A stretch of DNA of 19,936 nucleotides from Peptococcaceae bacterium UBA2264 (GTDB lineage: Bacteria; Bacillota; Desulfitobacteriia; Desulfitobacteriales; Desulfitobacteriaceae): contig DDXI01000171.1 of NCBI GenBank assembly GCA_002347475.1, positions 1 through 19,936 on the forward strand, written 5' to 3'. Positions 1 through 6,766 of the stretch are shown one piece after another (position 1 is the first letter of the stretch; each line of letters begins with the position of its first letter). The notes under the pieces are model-generated. The model did not search any database, was not told where the DNA came from, and saw nothing but the letters and a program-made list of their open reading frames with translations. A program made the position numbers and the translations under genes.

Positions 1-564
1 GAATACAAATGCATCGAATGGATCAGAAAAACGTATAAAGGGCCCCAAAACATTGTTTTCGACGGTACTGGAAAAGAAAATCAACAAACCTTTCCAGCAA
101 ACATTAAGACTAATAAACTTAATGAAACTCTACAATGTAGACCTGACTTGATACTTAAAAGGGCTGAACAGACAGTTTTATATGAGTTTAAAGCCGTAAG
201 CGATGCCCGATATCTAAAGTATTTTGAATATGACTCTGTCCATGCTCAAGTTTGGTGTTATCGTTTCATTGACTATTTTAAAGTGGATAAATACTATCTG
301 TTAAGATATTTTGTAGATCCATTCATGAGGGGTGCATATCCTAAAGTAAAAGAATTAACAGAAGAAAATTTAAATAATGAAAAGTTCGCTCCTCTTTTTG
401 AAAAATATATAAGTTTAATACGAACACTCAATAATGCTAACAAATCATCAAAAAAGGATTTCGATTTTGATATACTTAACCGGCCTGTAAATCAGCCAGA
501 TAAATGCCATCACTGCATCTACTATAATTTGTACTGTAAACCAAAATGTGAAGCAAAAGTATAA
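1..564 (+). CDS. PD-(D/E)XK nuclease, RecB/Cas4-like, C-terminal part (5' end outside window)
   Basis: The frame is open from base 1, giving 187 residues before TAA, so the real start lies upstream; the TTG at 148 is internal. The visible part carries a nuclease core: Pro48-Asp49 in CRPDLIL, Glu62-Phe-Lys64 in LYEFKAV, and a QxxxY motif (Gln83...Tyr87 in HAQVWCY). This order matches PD-(D/E)XK exonucleases of the RecB/Cas4 type, which cut DNA with a divalent metal. The C-terminus has four cysteines (169, 172, 179, 183; spacing C-x2-C-x6-C-x3-C), resembling the Fe-S or zinc clusters at the ends of Cas4 and AddB-type nucleases. No cas genes or CRISPR repeats are nearby, so a Cas4 role is not supported; a restriction or repair nuclease or a mobile-element nuclease is as likely. 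The nuclease fold is fairly secure, the cellular role is not. Confidence 0.72.
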   Translation, partial: EYKCIEWIRKTYKGPQNIVFDGTGKENQQTFPANIKTNKLNETLQCRPDLILKRAEQTVLYEFKAVSDARYLKYFEYDSVHAQVWCYRFIDYFKVDKYYLLRYFVDPFMRGAYPKVKELTEENLNNEKFAPLFEKYISLIRTLNNANKSSKKDFDFDILNRPVNQPDKCHHCIYYNLYCKPKCEAKV

Positions 565-646
565 TAATAATACGATTTAAGGATAACAAACCTGCTTGTT
601 TTTTGCTGAAGCCCGATCAATTAAGCCAAGGGGAGGGATGTAGAAT

Positions 647-1219
647 ATGAGAAAATCTGCAAGAATATTAGGGCAAGGATATGGATTAACGGCTCAAGAA
701 TTGAACTTTGTTCTGAAAGAAGAAGGTTTTTTAGATGGAGAACCAGGAAACTATACTGTTACCGAAAAAGGTGAGAAATATGCAGAGGAACAAGACCATC
801 ATCGTGGGACCGGCGGATATGCTCATTATAATCGTTACTGGACTATCAGAACTTGGGATGATGGGATAACAGATGAGCTGGAAATAACCGAGGATTAAAA
901 AAAGGAAATTCGACAGGCAATTTCAATTGCAAAGCAAAAAATAAATGAGTCGGAAGATGAAGGTATATCATTTGAGCGCGATAGTAACAGTTATGAAGAT
1001 GCTGAATCAACAACTGCCGTAAATGAGGCTCTTGTTGTGGCTGTATGTGTACTGCTTATAGCCGTATCAGTTTATGGAATTTATAAAGCGGCTCCTTACA
1101 TTAAGTGCTGGTGGGAAGATAAGGCTGTGCCAAATCTAAAGAAAATGAAAAATACGGTCATTGGCAAAACAGAGAAAATAAATGAAGCGACTGATAGGGA
1201 TAGAGATTCTTCAGACTAA
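647..1219 (+). pseudogene. Small C-terminally membrane-anchored protein gene interrupted by an in-frame TAA
   Basis: The ATG at 647 follows a GGGGAGGG ribosome binding site. The first 83 codons end at TAA 896-898, but the same frame then stays open with protein-like sequence for another 106 codons to TAA 1217-1219. Read through, the product would be about 190 residues. The N-terminal half begins RKSARILGQGYGLTAQELN and contains a YTVTEKGEKYAEE segment, typical of a small winged-helix-like regulator or restriction-associated domain in Firmicutes. A charged linker follows, then one transmembrane helix (ALVVAVCVLLIAVSVYGIY) and a basic/acidic tail. The stop sits in an A-rich run (GAT TAA AAA AAG), so one base change would restore a Glu, Lys or Gln codon. 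I read it as a recent nonsense mutation; a sequencing error or two separate genes are alternatives. The second half has no good start codon or ribosome binding site of its own. I cannot name the function. Confidence 0.6.
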
Positions 1220-1845
1220 TAAAGCAAACTAGCAAATTTTAAATTTTTCCCTTTCGTGACTTTGCGAAGTTGGCGATGGTAACTCTCAATCATATTGGTG
1301 GTATAGAGCAGCTTTCGAATTTCAGGTGGATATTTGAAGTAGGTGGAAAGTTCAGACCAGTTGGCACGACAGGACTTCACAATCAGCGGATGCCGGTTGC
1401 CCCAGACAGATTCAAAACTGTCCAAGGCCTCAAGAGCCTGTCTTTCTGTGGCTGCCGTATAGATCGGTTTCAGGGCTGCCAGTACTTTTATTACATCCTT
1501 GTAGGAAACATAACGGATTGAGTTGCGGATTTGATGTACCACACATTTCTGGATCTCAGTTTCCGGAAAGCAGGCGGAGATCGCTTCGCTGAATCCGCTG
1601 AAGTTATCTACGCTGCAGATCAGGATGTCCTGAACGCCGCGATTTCTCAACTTATTGAGGACAACCAGCCAGAACCTAGCCGTTTCATGTTCGACGTCTC
1701 GGTCCCTGGGTACAGAAATCTCAGATTCACCGTATTCGCTGGTAATCGTCTTCTTGCTGTGCCCGTTTCTTCTGTTGTTGCTGTCCTTGGGGTGCTGCCG
1801 TTCTTTTTAAAACCCAAGGTCGTATCCAGTTCCGCATCCATCATT
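1216..1845 (-). pseudogene. IS256-family (mutator-type) transposase remnant
   Basis: The minus strand encodes pieces of an IS256 transposase. From the right end it begins with a MDAELDTTLGFKK segment, shifts frame near an A-run, and continues as HPKDSNNRRNGHSKKT and SEISVPRDRDVEHE. It then jumps directly to FWLVVLNKLRNRGVQD. In intact IS256 transposases roughly 100 residues, including the first catalytic Asp region, separate these two segments, so there is an internal deletion. The rest matches the family (ILICSVDNFSGF, CVVHQIRNSIRYVSYKD, TTNMIESYHRQLRK) but diverges after RKVTK and stops at 1216, so the C-terminus is lost too. The N-terminus is cut by the left end of the IS21 element. It cannot encode an active transposase. 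Confidence 0.88.
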
Positions 1846-1910
1846 TAGTAGTGCTAACATAAAAGTTGACCATTTGACTACTTTGTGACAATGAAAAAAT
1901 TGACCACTCT
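1845..1910. repeat. IS21 left terminal repeat region
   Basis: This end holds the tip TTAGTAGTG, then AAAAGTTGACCA and AAAAAATTGACCACTCT, two copies of a TTGACCA-type transposase-binding motif about 35 bp apart. The matching inverted copies are at the right end. Confidence 0.75.
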
Positions 1911-1968
1911 GAGAGCCCAGTCCTGTATGATTGGAGTTGCGAAACAACAATATACAGGAGGAAAGGAC

Positions 1969-3420
1969 ATGCTTAGAATGGTCGATATTGAGTATATCAG
2001 AAAAAAGCACTTCCTTGAAGGATGGTCGATCCGGAAAATCAGCCGGAATCTTGTAATCTCCCGACAATCCGTTCGAAAAACCCTTCAAAGTTCCGAAATA
2101 CCCAAATACGCTTTATCCAAGGCAAAATCCTGTCCGGTTATGGATCCCTATAAAGAAATAGTCCAGGAGTGGTTGCAGCAGGACCGGAATGTTCACCATA
2201 AACAGCATCATACGGCACGACGCATTTACCAAAGACTGCAGGATGAATATGATTTCCAGGGCAGCGAATCGACGGTGCGCCGCTACGTTCAGATCCTGAA
2301 GCAGCAAACCGCCGAGGTATTCATCCCATTGACAGCAGACTGGGGTGAGCAAGCGCAGGTTGATTGGGGACGGGCTAAAGTATACCTTCATGGCCGACTA
2401 ACGGAAGTTTCCCTGTTCTGTCTGCGAATGAAGGCTAGCTTGGTTCCATTTGTCTGGGCATCGCCCACCGAGAAACTGGAAGGATTTCTGGAAGGACATC
2501 GGCGGGCTTTTGAATGGCTGGGCGGTGTTCCGGCCAACCTGGTCTATGACAATCCCAAAACAGCCGTCACCAAAATATTAAAGGGTCCATACCGCGAAGA
2601 GCATAGCCATTTTTCCAGTCTCAGGGCCCATTACCTGTTTGACAGTGAGTTCTGCAATCCCGCATCCGGGAATGAGAAAGGGACAGTCGAAAACTTGGTT
2701 AAATTTGTTCGGCGCAATGCCATGGTTCCGGTTCCACGCATCAATTCTCTGGAGGAACTGAACAGAACGATCCTTAACTGGTGCGAGAAAGAACGTCTGA
2801 AACGCTGGTCCGACTGGGAGCAAGAATGCCAAGAGCTGCGGCAACTACCCAGTTGGCCGTTCTCCTGCTCCAGAACGCATATGGTTACTGCAAGCAATCT
2901 CCTGTTGTTTCAATTCGACCGGAACCACTATTCGGTTCCAGCCCAGTACAATCGGCGGCACTTGCGTATCGAGGCGTTTGCTGACCGGGTCGAGGTTTAT
3001 GACGCCGCCCAATTGCTGACCACTCATGCGCGCAGTTATAACCGTGGAGAAAAAATCATGCAATTGGAACACTACCTGCCGATTTTGGCAACAAAACCCC
3101 GGGCCGCAAAAAATGCTCTGGTCGACCGCAAGTTGCCGGAGGTTTACCAGAAGCTACGACGCTGCCTTTGCAGTCGGCATCCGGAAGGATACCGGGAATT
3201 TGCCGCTATTCTGCTTCTGAACCGGGATCATCCCTGTGAAACCGTGCTTCAGGCGGTTGAAAATGCCTTGCAATGCGGCAGCCCAAGCCTTAATAGTGTC
3301 CTGCTCTCTCTCCATAGTGCAAGCAGGGCGGATCCTTTGGTCTCCGTCAAACCAATACTGGAAATCCCTGTTGATGATCCGGCCAAGTTTAACCGACTGC
3401 TGGAAGGAGCCATTGCATGA
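1969..3420 (+). CDS. istA: IS21-family transposase IstA
   Basis: This DDE transposase cuts and joins the IS21 ends with help from IstB. The reading frame is open from 1885, but the ATG at 1969 is chosen because AGGAGG lies at 1956-1961 with a 7-base gap, giving 483 residues, normal for the family. An N-terminal helix-turn-helix (about residues 20-40, WSIRKISRNLVISRQSVRKT) would bind the ends. The rve integrase core follows, with Asp132 in AQVDWGRA, Asp194 in LVYDNPKTAV and Glu241 (or Glu236) in NEKGTVENLV. The last four bases, ATGA, overlap the istB start, so the two are translationally coupled. No frameshift or stop is seen, so it may be active. Confidence 0.95.
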   Translation: MLRMVDIEYIRKKHFLEGWSIRKISRNLVISRQSVRKTLQSSEIPKYALSKAKSCPVMDPYKEIVQEWLQQDRNVHHKQHHTARRIYQRLQDEYDFQGSESTVRRYVQILKQQTAEVFIPLTADWGEQAQVDWGRAKVYLHGRLTEVSLFCLRMKASLVPFVWASPTEKLEGFLEGHRRAFEWLGGVPANLVYDNPKTAVTKILKGPYREEHSHFSSLRAHYLFDSEFCNPASGNEKGTVENLVKFVRRNAMVPVPRINSLEELNRTILNWCEKERLKRWSDWEQECQELRQLPSWPFSCSRTHMVTASNLLLFQFDRNHYSVPAQYNRRHLRIEAFADRVEVYDAAQLLTTHARSYNRGEKIMQLEHYLPILATKPRAAKNALVDRKLPEVYQKLRRCLCSRHPEGYREFAAILLLNRDHPCETVLQAVENALQCGSPSLNSVLLSLHSASRADPLVSVKPILEIPVDDPAKFNRLLEGAIA

Positions 3421-4193
3421 CTGAAACCATGGATCCCAAAGAAGCTCTGGTTGAAATCTATTGCAAGCAGCTGAAACTGCCAGGTCTGAAAAGCTTTTTC
3501 CGGGAATTATCCCGGGATGCCATGACGCACAACCAAACCTCCACCGCTTTTTTGGCGGCCTGTCTGGCCAGGGAATTGGAAAGCCGCCAGCAGAAACGGT
3601 TGACAACCCGGCTTAAACAAGCCAAATTCCCAGAAGTGAAGACGCTGGATACATTCGACTTTAAGGCCAGTCCCAAGTTGCCCAGGACTACGGTTCTGGC
3701 ATTAGCAGAGGGAAAATTCATCCGGGACCGGGAAAACATCATCTGTGTTGGGCAGTCCGGAACTGGGAAGACCCATATCGCCACGGCAGTCGGTGTTTCA
3801 GCTATCCAGCAGGGATTCAAAGTCCGTTTTATCCGGATTGGTGATCTGATTCAGGAATTGTTGAAGGCAGAGAGCGAATACCGTTTACCCAAATATCTGA
3901 AAAGCTGGAATAAGTTTGACCTGGTGATTCTTGATGAGCTTGGATACATCAATTTAGGTGCCGGCAGTCCATTATTATTCCAGTTCTGCTCAGAACGCTA
4001 TGAAAAAGGAAGTTTGATCATTACGACCAATCTGGAATTTGGTCGATGGGGGGAGGTATTTGGCGACAACGCACTGACGGTTGCTCTCTTGGATCGCTTG
4101 ACCCATCACGCACATTTGATTCCTTTCATCGGAGAATCCTACCGTTTCAAAGAGAGCAAGCAAAAAACAGAGTTGTCCGCCTGCACAAACTGA
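3417..4193 (+). CDS. istB: IS21-family helper ATPase IstB
   Basis: IstB is the AAA+ ATPase that remodels target DNA and stimulates IstA. The 258-residue product is full length for the family. It has a Walker A motif (GQSGTGKTH), a Walker B motif (DLVILDELGY) and a sensor-1-like IITTNLEF segment, in the usual DnaC/IstB order. The start ATG overlaps the istA stop as ATGA, the standard IS21 arrangement. The C-terminal HHAHLIPFIGESYRFKE segment is also typical. The reading frame is intact. Confidence 0.95.
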   Translation: MTETMDPKEALVEIYCKQLKLPGLKSFFRELSRDAMTHNQTSTAFLAACLARELESRQQKRLTTRLKQAKFPEVKTLDTFDFKASPKLPRTTVLALAEGKFIRDRENIICVGQSGTGKTHIATAVGVSAIQQGFKVRFIRIGDLIQELLKAESEYRLPKYLKSWNKFDLVILDELGYINLGAGSPLLFQFCSERYEKGSLIITTNLEFGRWGEVFGDNALTVALLDRLTHHAHLIPFIGESYRFKESKQKTELSACTN

Positions 4194-4203
4194 GTCATAT
4201 TTA

Positions 4204-4266
4204 CCGCCTTAGGGTGGTCAATTTTTTGGCTGTCAAAGTGGTAAACTTTTTGATTGACACTACTAA
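4204..4266. repeat. IS21 right terminal repeat region
   Basis: The inverse of the left end: the complement reads TTAGTAGTGTCAATC, then AAAAAGTTTACCAC and CCAAAAAATTGACCACCCT. It shares the TTAGTAGTG tip and the AAAAAATTGACCAC block with the left end. Confidence 0.75.
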
Positions 4267-4292
4267 CATTGAATTGGTCTTCGAAAATGGTG

Positions 4293-4311
4293 ATCTTTTG
4301 TACCACGTCAA
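4293..4311 (+). repeat. Possible weak copy of the island spacer element
   Basis: The sequence ATCTTTTGTACCACGTCAA resembles ATCTTTTTTGTATCCTCAA at 9755-9773, with small gaps. It lies just after the IS21 element and just before the first island gene. The similarity is short and could be chance. Confidence 0.25.
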
Positions 4312-4332
4312 ATCTTATTTAGGAGGTATAAC

Positions 4333-5547
4333 ATGGGAGAAATTGTAAACATTAAAAATTCTAATGAGGTTGAGGTCTTAAGAACAGAAAATGATTTAAT
4401 AGAACTTACAGAGAGGATGCTGTTGGATGCGCGTGCTACTATAAATAGTAGGAAAACATTAAGCGTACCAATTGCGGAGCTGTTGACTTTAGGAGCGGGA
4501 GTGTCATCACTGATTCCAGCATTGAACACTGTCACGCAGACAACCACATTTGCCACAGAGGGCTTATATCAATTAGCTAATGCAGGCGTTGGTGATGTTC
4601 TGAAGGCTGCGAAAAATGGTAATTTCTGGGGAGCTTTCAAGACTGCTGATGGTGCATCAAAATTTGCACAGCTTCAGGCAGCAGGTCCCTTGTCTGCTAC
4701 AACTACAACAGTGGCTGCAATTAATCCAGCCATAATGTTAATGGCAGTAGCGCTTTTCTCGATCGAAAAAGAGATCGGCAATATAGCAGAAATGGAAAAG
4801 CAAATTTTATTATTCCTTGAAGTTGAAAAGGAATCAGAAATCGAAGCTGATGTAGAAACCTTGATGAATATCGTCACAAAGTATAAGCTCAACTGGGATA
4901 ATGAGCATTTCGTTGCTAGTAACCATAAGCTGGTATTGGATATTCAAAGAACCGCCAGAAAGAATATGAACGCATGTCAAAAGAAGGTTAGGGAAGTCCT
5001 TAAAGCGAAACAGTTTATTGTCGCTCAGAATAAAGTAAATTCAACATTGGCTGACTTAGAGAAGAAGTTCAAATACTATAGATTATCGCTTTACACGTTC
5101 TCCTTGGCCTCGCTTATGGAAATAATGCTAAGCGGTAATTTTAAAGGAGAATACATTTCAGGCATTAAAGATGAGATAAGAGACATGTCACTAACCTATA
5201 GGCATATATTTGAAGAGTGTTCGGTTCGTCTTGAAGAGATGGGTTACTCCACGCTGGAAGCAAATGTGGTAAAAGGGTTAGGTGCCGCAGGCAAAGCTGC
5301 TGGAAAGTTCATCGGTAATATTCCTCTTGTGAAGGAGGCGCCGATTGATGAGTTCCTTCAAGATAAAGGCGCTCATTTAATTAGCAATGCTATCGAAATG
5401 GAAAAGAAATCTGTCGGTGCATTTGCGGCAATAAACAATCCGGGAACAGGATTGCTTATTGAAAAAATGCAGGATATGGTTCAGATCTATAACCATACTT
5501 CGCAGATATGCTTCGATAAAGAAAAAATTTATTTAATGGCTAATTAG
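4333..5547 (+). CDS. Helical protein of unknown function with two hydrophobic segments
   Basis: A perfect AGGAGG (4321-4326) sits 6 bases before the ATG, and the 404-residue frame is clean. I do not recognise a named family. Residues 44-64 (VPIAELLTLGAGVSSLIPAL) and about 125-143 (TVAAINPAIMLMAVALFSI) are hydrophobic and rich in Ala/Gly/Thr, long enough to enter a membrane. The region between is Ala/Gly-rich with a NGNFWGAFKTADG segment. Residues 145-245 and 275-300 are charged and probably helical or coiled-coil. A glycine/alanine stretch lies near 313-327 (VKGLGAAGKAAGKF). There is no signal peptide. The layout recalls alpha-helical membrane-active proteins, but this is only shape. It is the first gene after IS21, with a decayed spacer behind it. 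Confidence 0.75.
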   Translation: MGEIVNIKNSNEVEVLRTENDLIELTERMLLDARATINSRKTLSVPIAELLTLGAGVSSLIPALNTVTQTTTFATEGLYQLANAGVGDVLKAAKNGNFWGAFKTADGASKFAQLQAAGPLSATTTTVAAINPAIMLMAVALFSIEKEIGNIAEMEKQILLFLEVEKESEIEADVETLMNIVTKYKLNWDNEHFVASNHKLVLDIQRTARKNMNACQKKVREVLKAKQFIVAQNKVNSTLADLEKKFKYYRLSLYTFSLASLMEIMLSGNFKGEYISGIKDEIRDMSLTYRHIFEECSVRLEEMGYSTLEANVVKGLGAAGKAAGKFIGNIPLVKEAPIDEFLQDKGAHLISNAIEMEKKSVGAFAAINNPGTGLLIEKMQDMVQIYNHTSQICFDKEKIYLMAN

Positions 5548-5562
5548 GGGGAAGATACAAAA

Positions 5563-5673
5563 ATGGAGCTCGCGTTAAATGGTCCGTGTACAAGTTTCAA
5601 GATGCTGACAGGTATATGTGACATGCTTCCTGTCGTGTCTAGCCATTTACATGGCGGCAAGACATCATTATAA
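5563..5673 (+). CDS. Possible 36-residue peptide, uncertain
   Basis: The ATG at 5563 follows GGGGGAAG (5547-5554) at a 8-base gap, directly behind the previous stop. The product begins MELALNGPCTSFKMLTGICD and ends GGKTSL. I see no domain. Its end overlaps the spacer element at 5659-5683, so it may be the stub of a gene eroded by whatever created these spacers rather than a functional peptide. Confidence 0.25.
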   Translation: MELALNGPCTSFKMLTGICDMLPVVSSHLHGGKTSL

Positions 5674-5683
5674 ACGTCTCAAC
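5659..5683 (+). repeat. Island spacer element, copy A
   Basis: This copy shows GACATCATT and CTCAAC separated so that GACATC and CTCAA are exactly 11 bases apart, as in copies at 9750 and 10730. It matches the 10730 copy at 16 of 24 positions. Confidence 0.45.
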
Positions 5684-5982
5684 CTATAAACTTGGACATG
5701 TTTCCACATAAGTAAGATTGAGAATCGGCCATCTGAGATAAGTTGGCCGAACTCAAGCCACGTTGAAGTCGTGACCCTGCTTCAATAGGCCTCAAACCAT
5801 TGAAAACAAAGGATTTTTACAGGAACTGTGATAGATGACATCATGTGCTAGCCTTGAGAATACAAAACAGATGACATTGCCGATAAAACCGGTAAGATCA
5901 ATGCTTCAGTGCCTAAAATATGCTATGAAGTGTCTTTTTGGATAGTATAAATTGCAATATTTAGAGCAAGACATTTAATTTC
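5674..5982. other. Gene-free spacer with one hairpin
   Basis: I see no supported gene here. The only clear structure is an imperfect hairpin at 5718-5756: TTGAG-TCGGCCA pairs with TGGCCGA-CTCAA around a 12-base loop, with a small bulge. It has no T-run, so it is not a standard terminator. A GACATCATG at about 5837 loosely resembles the recurrent spacer motif. The rest looks like decayed sequence, with stops in all frames. Confidence 0.5.
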
Positions 5983-6650
5983 ATGGAGATTTTATTAGGG
6001 GAGGCATCAAATTTTGAGATATCGTTATCAATATATTTTGATGAAGAAACAGGGAAAATCAGTATAACTGGACTGCCTATTAAGACGAAATTTGTTGAAG
6101 TTCCAAGAGAAAAAAGGTTTGAACGGCTTTACTCATATGGTTTGATAAAAATAGATTTACTAATTGCCATTAAATATTTAGGAATATCGCTGCAAACCAT
6201 TGATATGGCCATAAAAGAAGGCATGTTTAGAATAGCCTTAGTTTTATATATTAAATGCTTTAACAATTCCGGTGGAGGTAGATCTCAGCTTTCGCTAAAA
6301 AAGTATATAAAGATGTTCCAGGAGAGCCGATAGAATGTTATTTGAAGCTAAAGAAAATAAGGGATAAATATATAGCACATGATGAAAATGATTTTCTTAA
6401 AGCTAAATTAGGCATGGTTTTAAACGAAAATGATAAATGCATTGTCGGAGTTGCTTGCCCTGAAATGCAGGCTAAATTTGATTATAATGAGACTTTGAGA
6501 ATATTGCAGTCATTATGCAAAATTGCTCTGGAAAAGACAGAAATATACATTGATGATGAGATACATAATGTGGAGCAATATCTTAGACAAAGAAATTCTA
6601 AAATAGTAAGTAAATATCAAGAAATGTTTGTTGAAGCAGATAAAGATTAG
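5983..6650 (+). CDS. Frameshifted gene with HEPN-like RDKYIAH motif
   Basis: Two overlapping frames together make one plausible protein of about 222 residues. The first (ATG 5983) runs to a TAG at 6331; it starts MEILLGEASNFEISLSIYF and reaches GGGRSQLSLKK. The second frame is open before its nominal TTG at 6342 and reads KKVYKDVPGEPIECYLK, then KIRDKYIAHDENDF, to TAG 6650. The switch point is 6297-6303, A_AAA_AAG in register, where a -1 slip gives LSLKKVYKDVPGE. RDKYIAH fits the Rx4-6H motif of HEPN RNases and toxins, but the rest of the fold was not verified. The 5' part has no clear ribosome binding site. It could be a true programmed frameshift, a one-base deletion or addition in an A-run, or a phase-variable gene. 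Codon use and AT content match its neighbours. Confidence 0.6.
6297..6303 (+). other. In-register A_AAA_AAG slippery heptamer
   Basis: The bases AAAAAAG are read as ..A AAA AAG in the upstream frame, the same heptamer used for -1 frameshifting in E. coli dnaX. A GGAGGT at 6274-6279 lies 17 bases upstream, further than the best-known stimulatory spacing. I see no strong stem directly downstream. Confidence 0.5.
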
Positions 6651-6673
6651 TTAAAAGTTTATGCTGCTAGGGA

Positions 6674-6721
6674 GATACCAAAGGGGTGCCAATTTTTATT
6701 GACCACATAAGGTATACAGAA
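6674..6721 (+). repeat. Island spacer element, copy B
   Basis: Begins GATACCA and ends AAGGTATACAGAA, matching the copy at 9736-9784 (GATACCA ... AAGGCACACAGAA) at both ends, with AG-GGT-C in between. ATACC at 6675-6679 can pair with GGTAT at 6711-6715. It starts 23 bases after the previous stop codon. Confidence 0.5.
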
Positions 6722-6766
6722 GCATAATTCGTAAAAAAGACTTTCCTAATAAATGGAGGGGTTGTT

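Larger units (their letters stand above)
1845..4266 (+). mobile_element. IS21-family insertion sequence, apparently complete
   Basis: The istA-istB pair lies between imperfect inverted ends. The left end reads TTAGTAGTG at 1845-1853 and the right end carries its complement at 4258-4266. Inside, both ends carry the subterminal motif AAAAAATTGACCAC (1894 onward; complement at 4211-4228) and a weaker GTTKACCA copy nearer the tip, the multiple-repeat ends expected of IS21. If the usual TG...CA tips are used, the element is 1852-4259. No convincing target duplication is visible. The left flank is inside the IS256 remnant, but the right flank is not its continuation, so a rearrangement followed or accompanied insertion. 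Confidence 0.85.

Noticed and set aside
1270..1848. Plus-strand open frames of 83 and 105 residues
   Set aside because: They are antisense to the IS256 remnant, which accounts for the protein-like sequence on the minus strand.
1885..1968. An earlier istA start at 1885
   Set aside because: It falls within the IS21 terminal repeats and has no ribosome binding site; ATG 1969 has AGGAGG at ideal distance.
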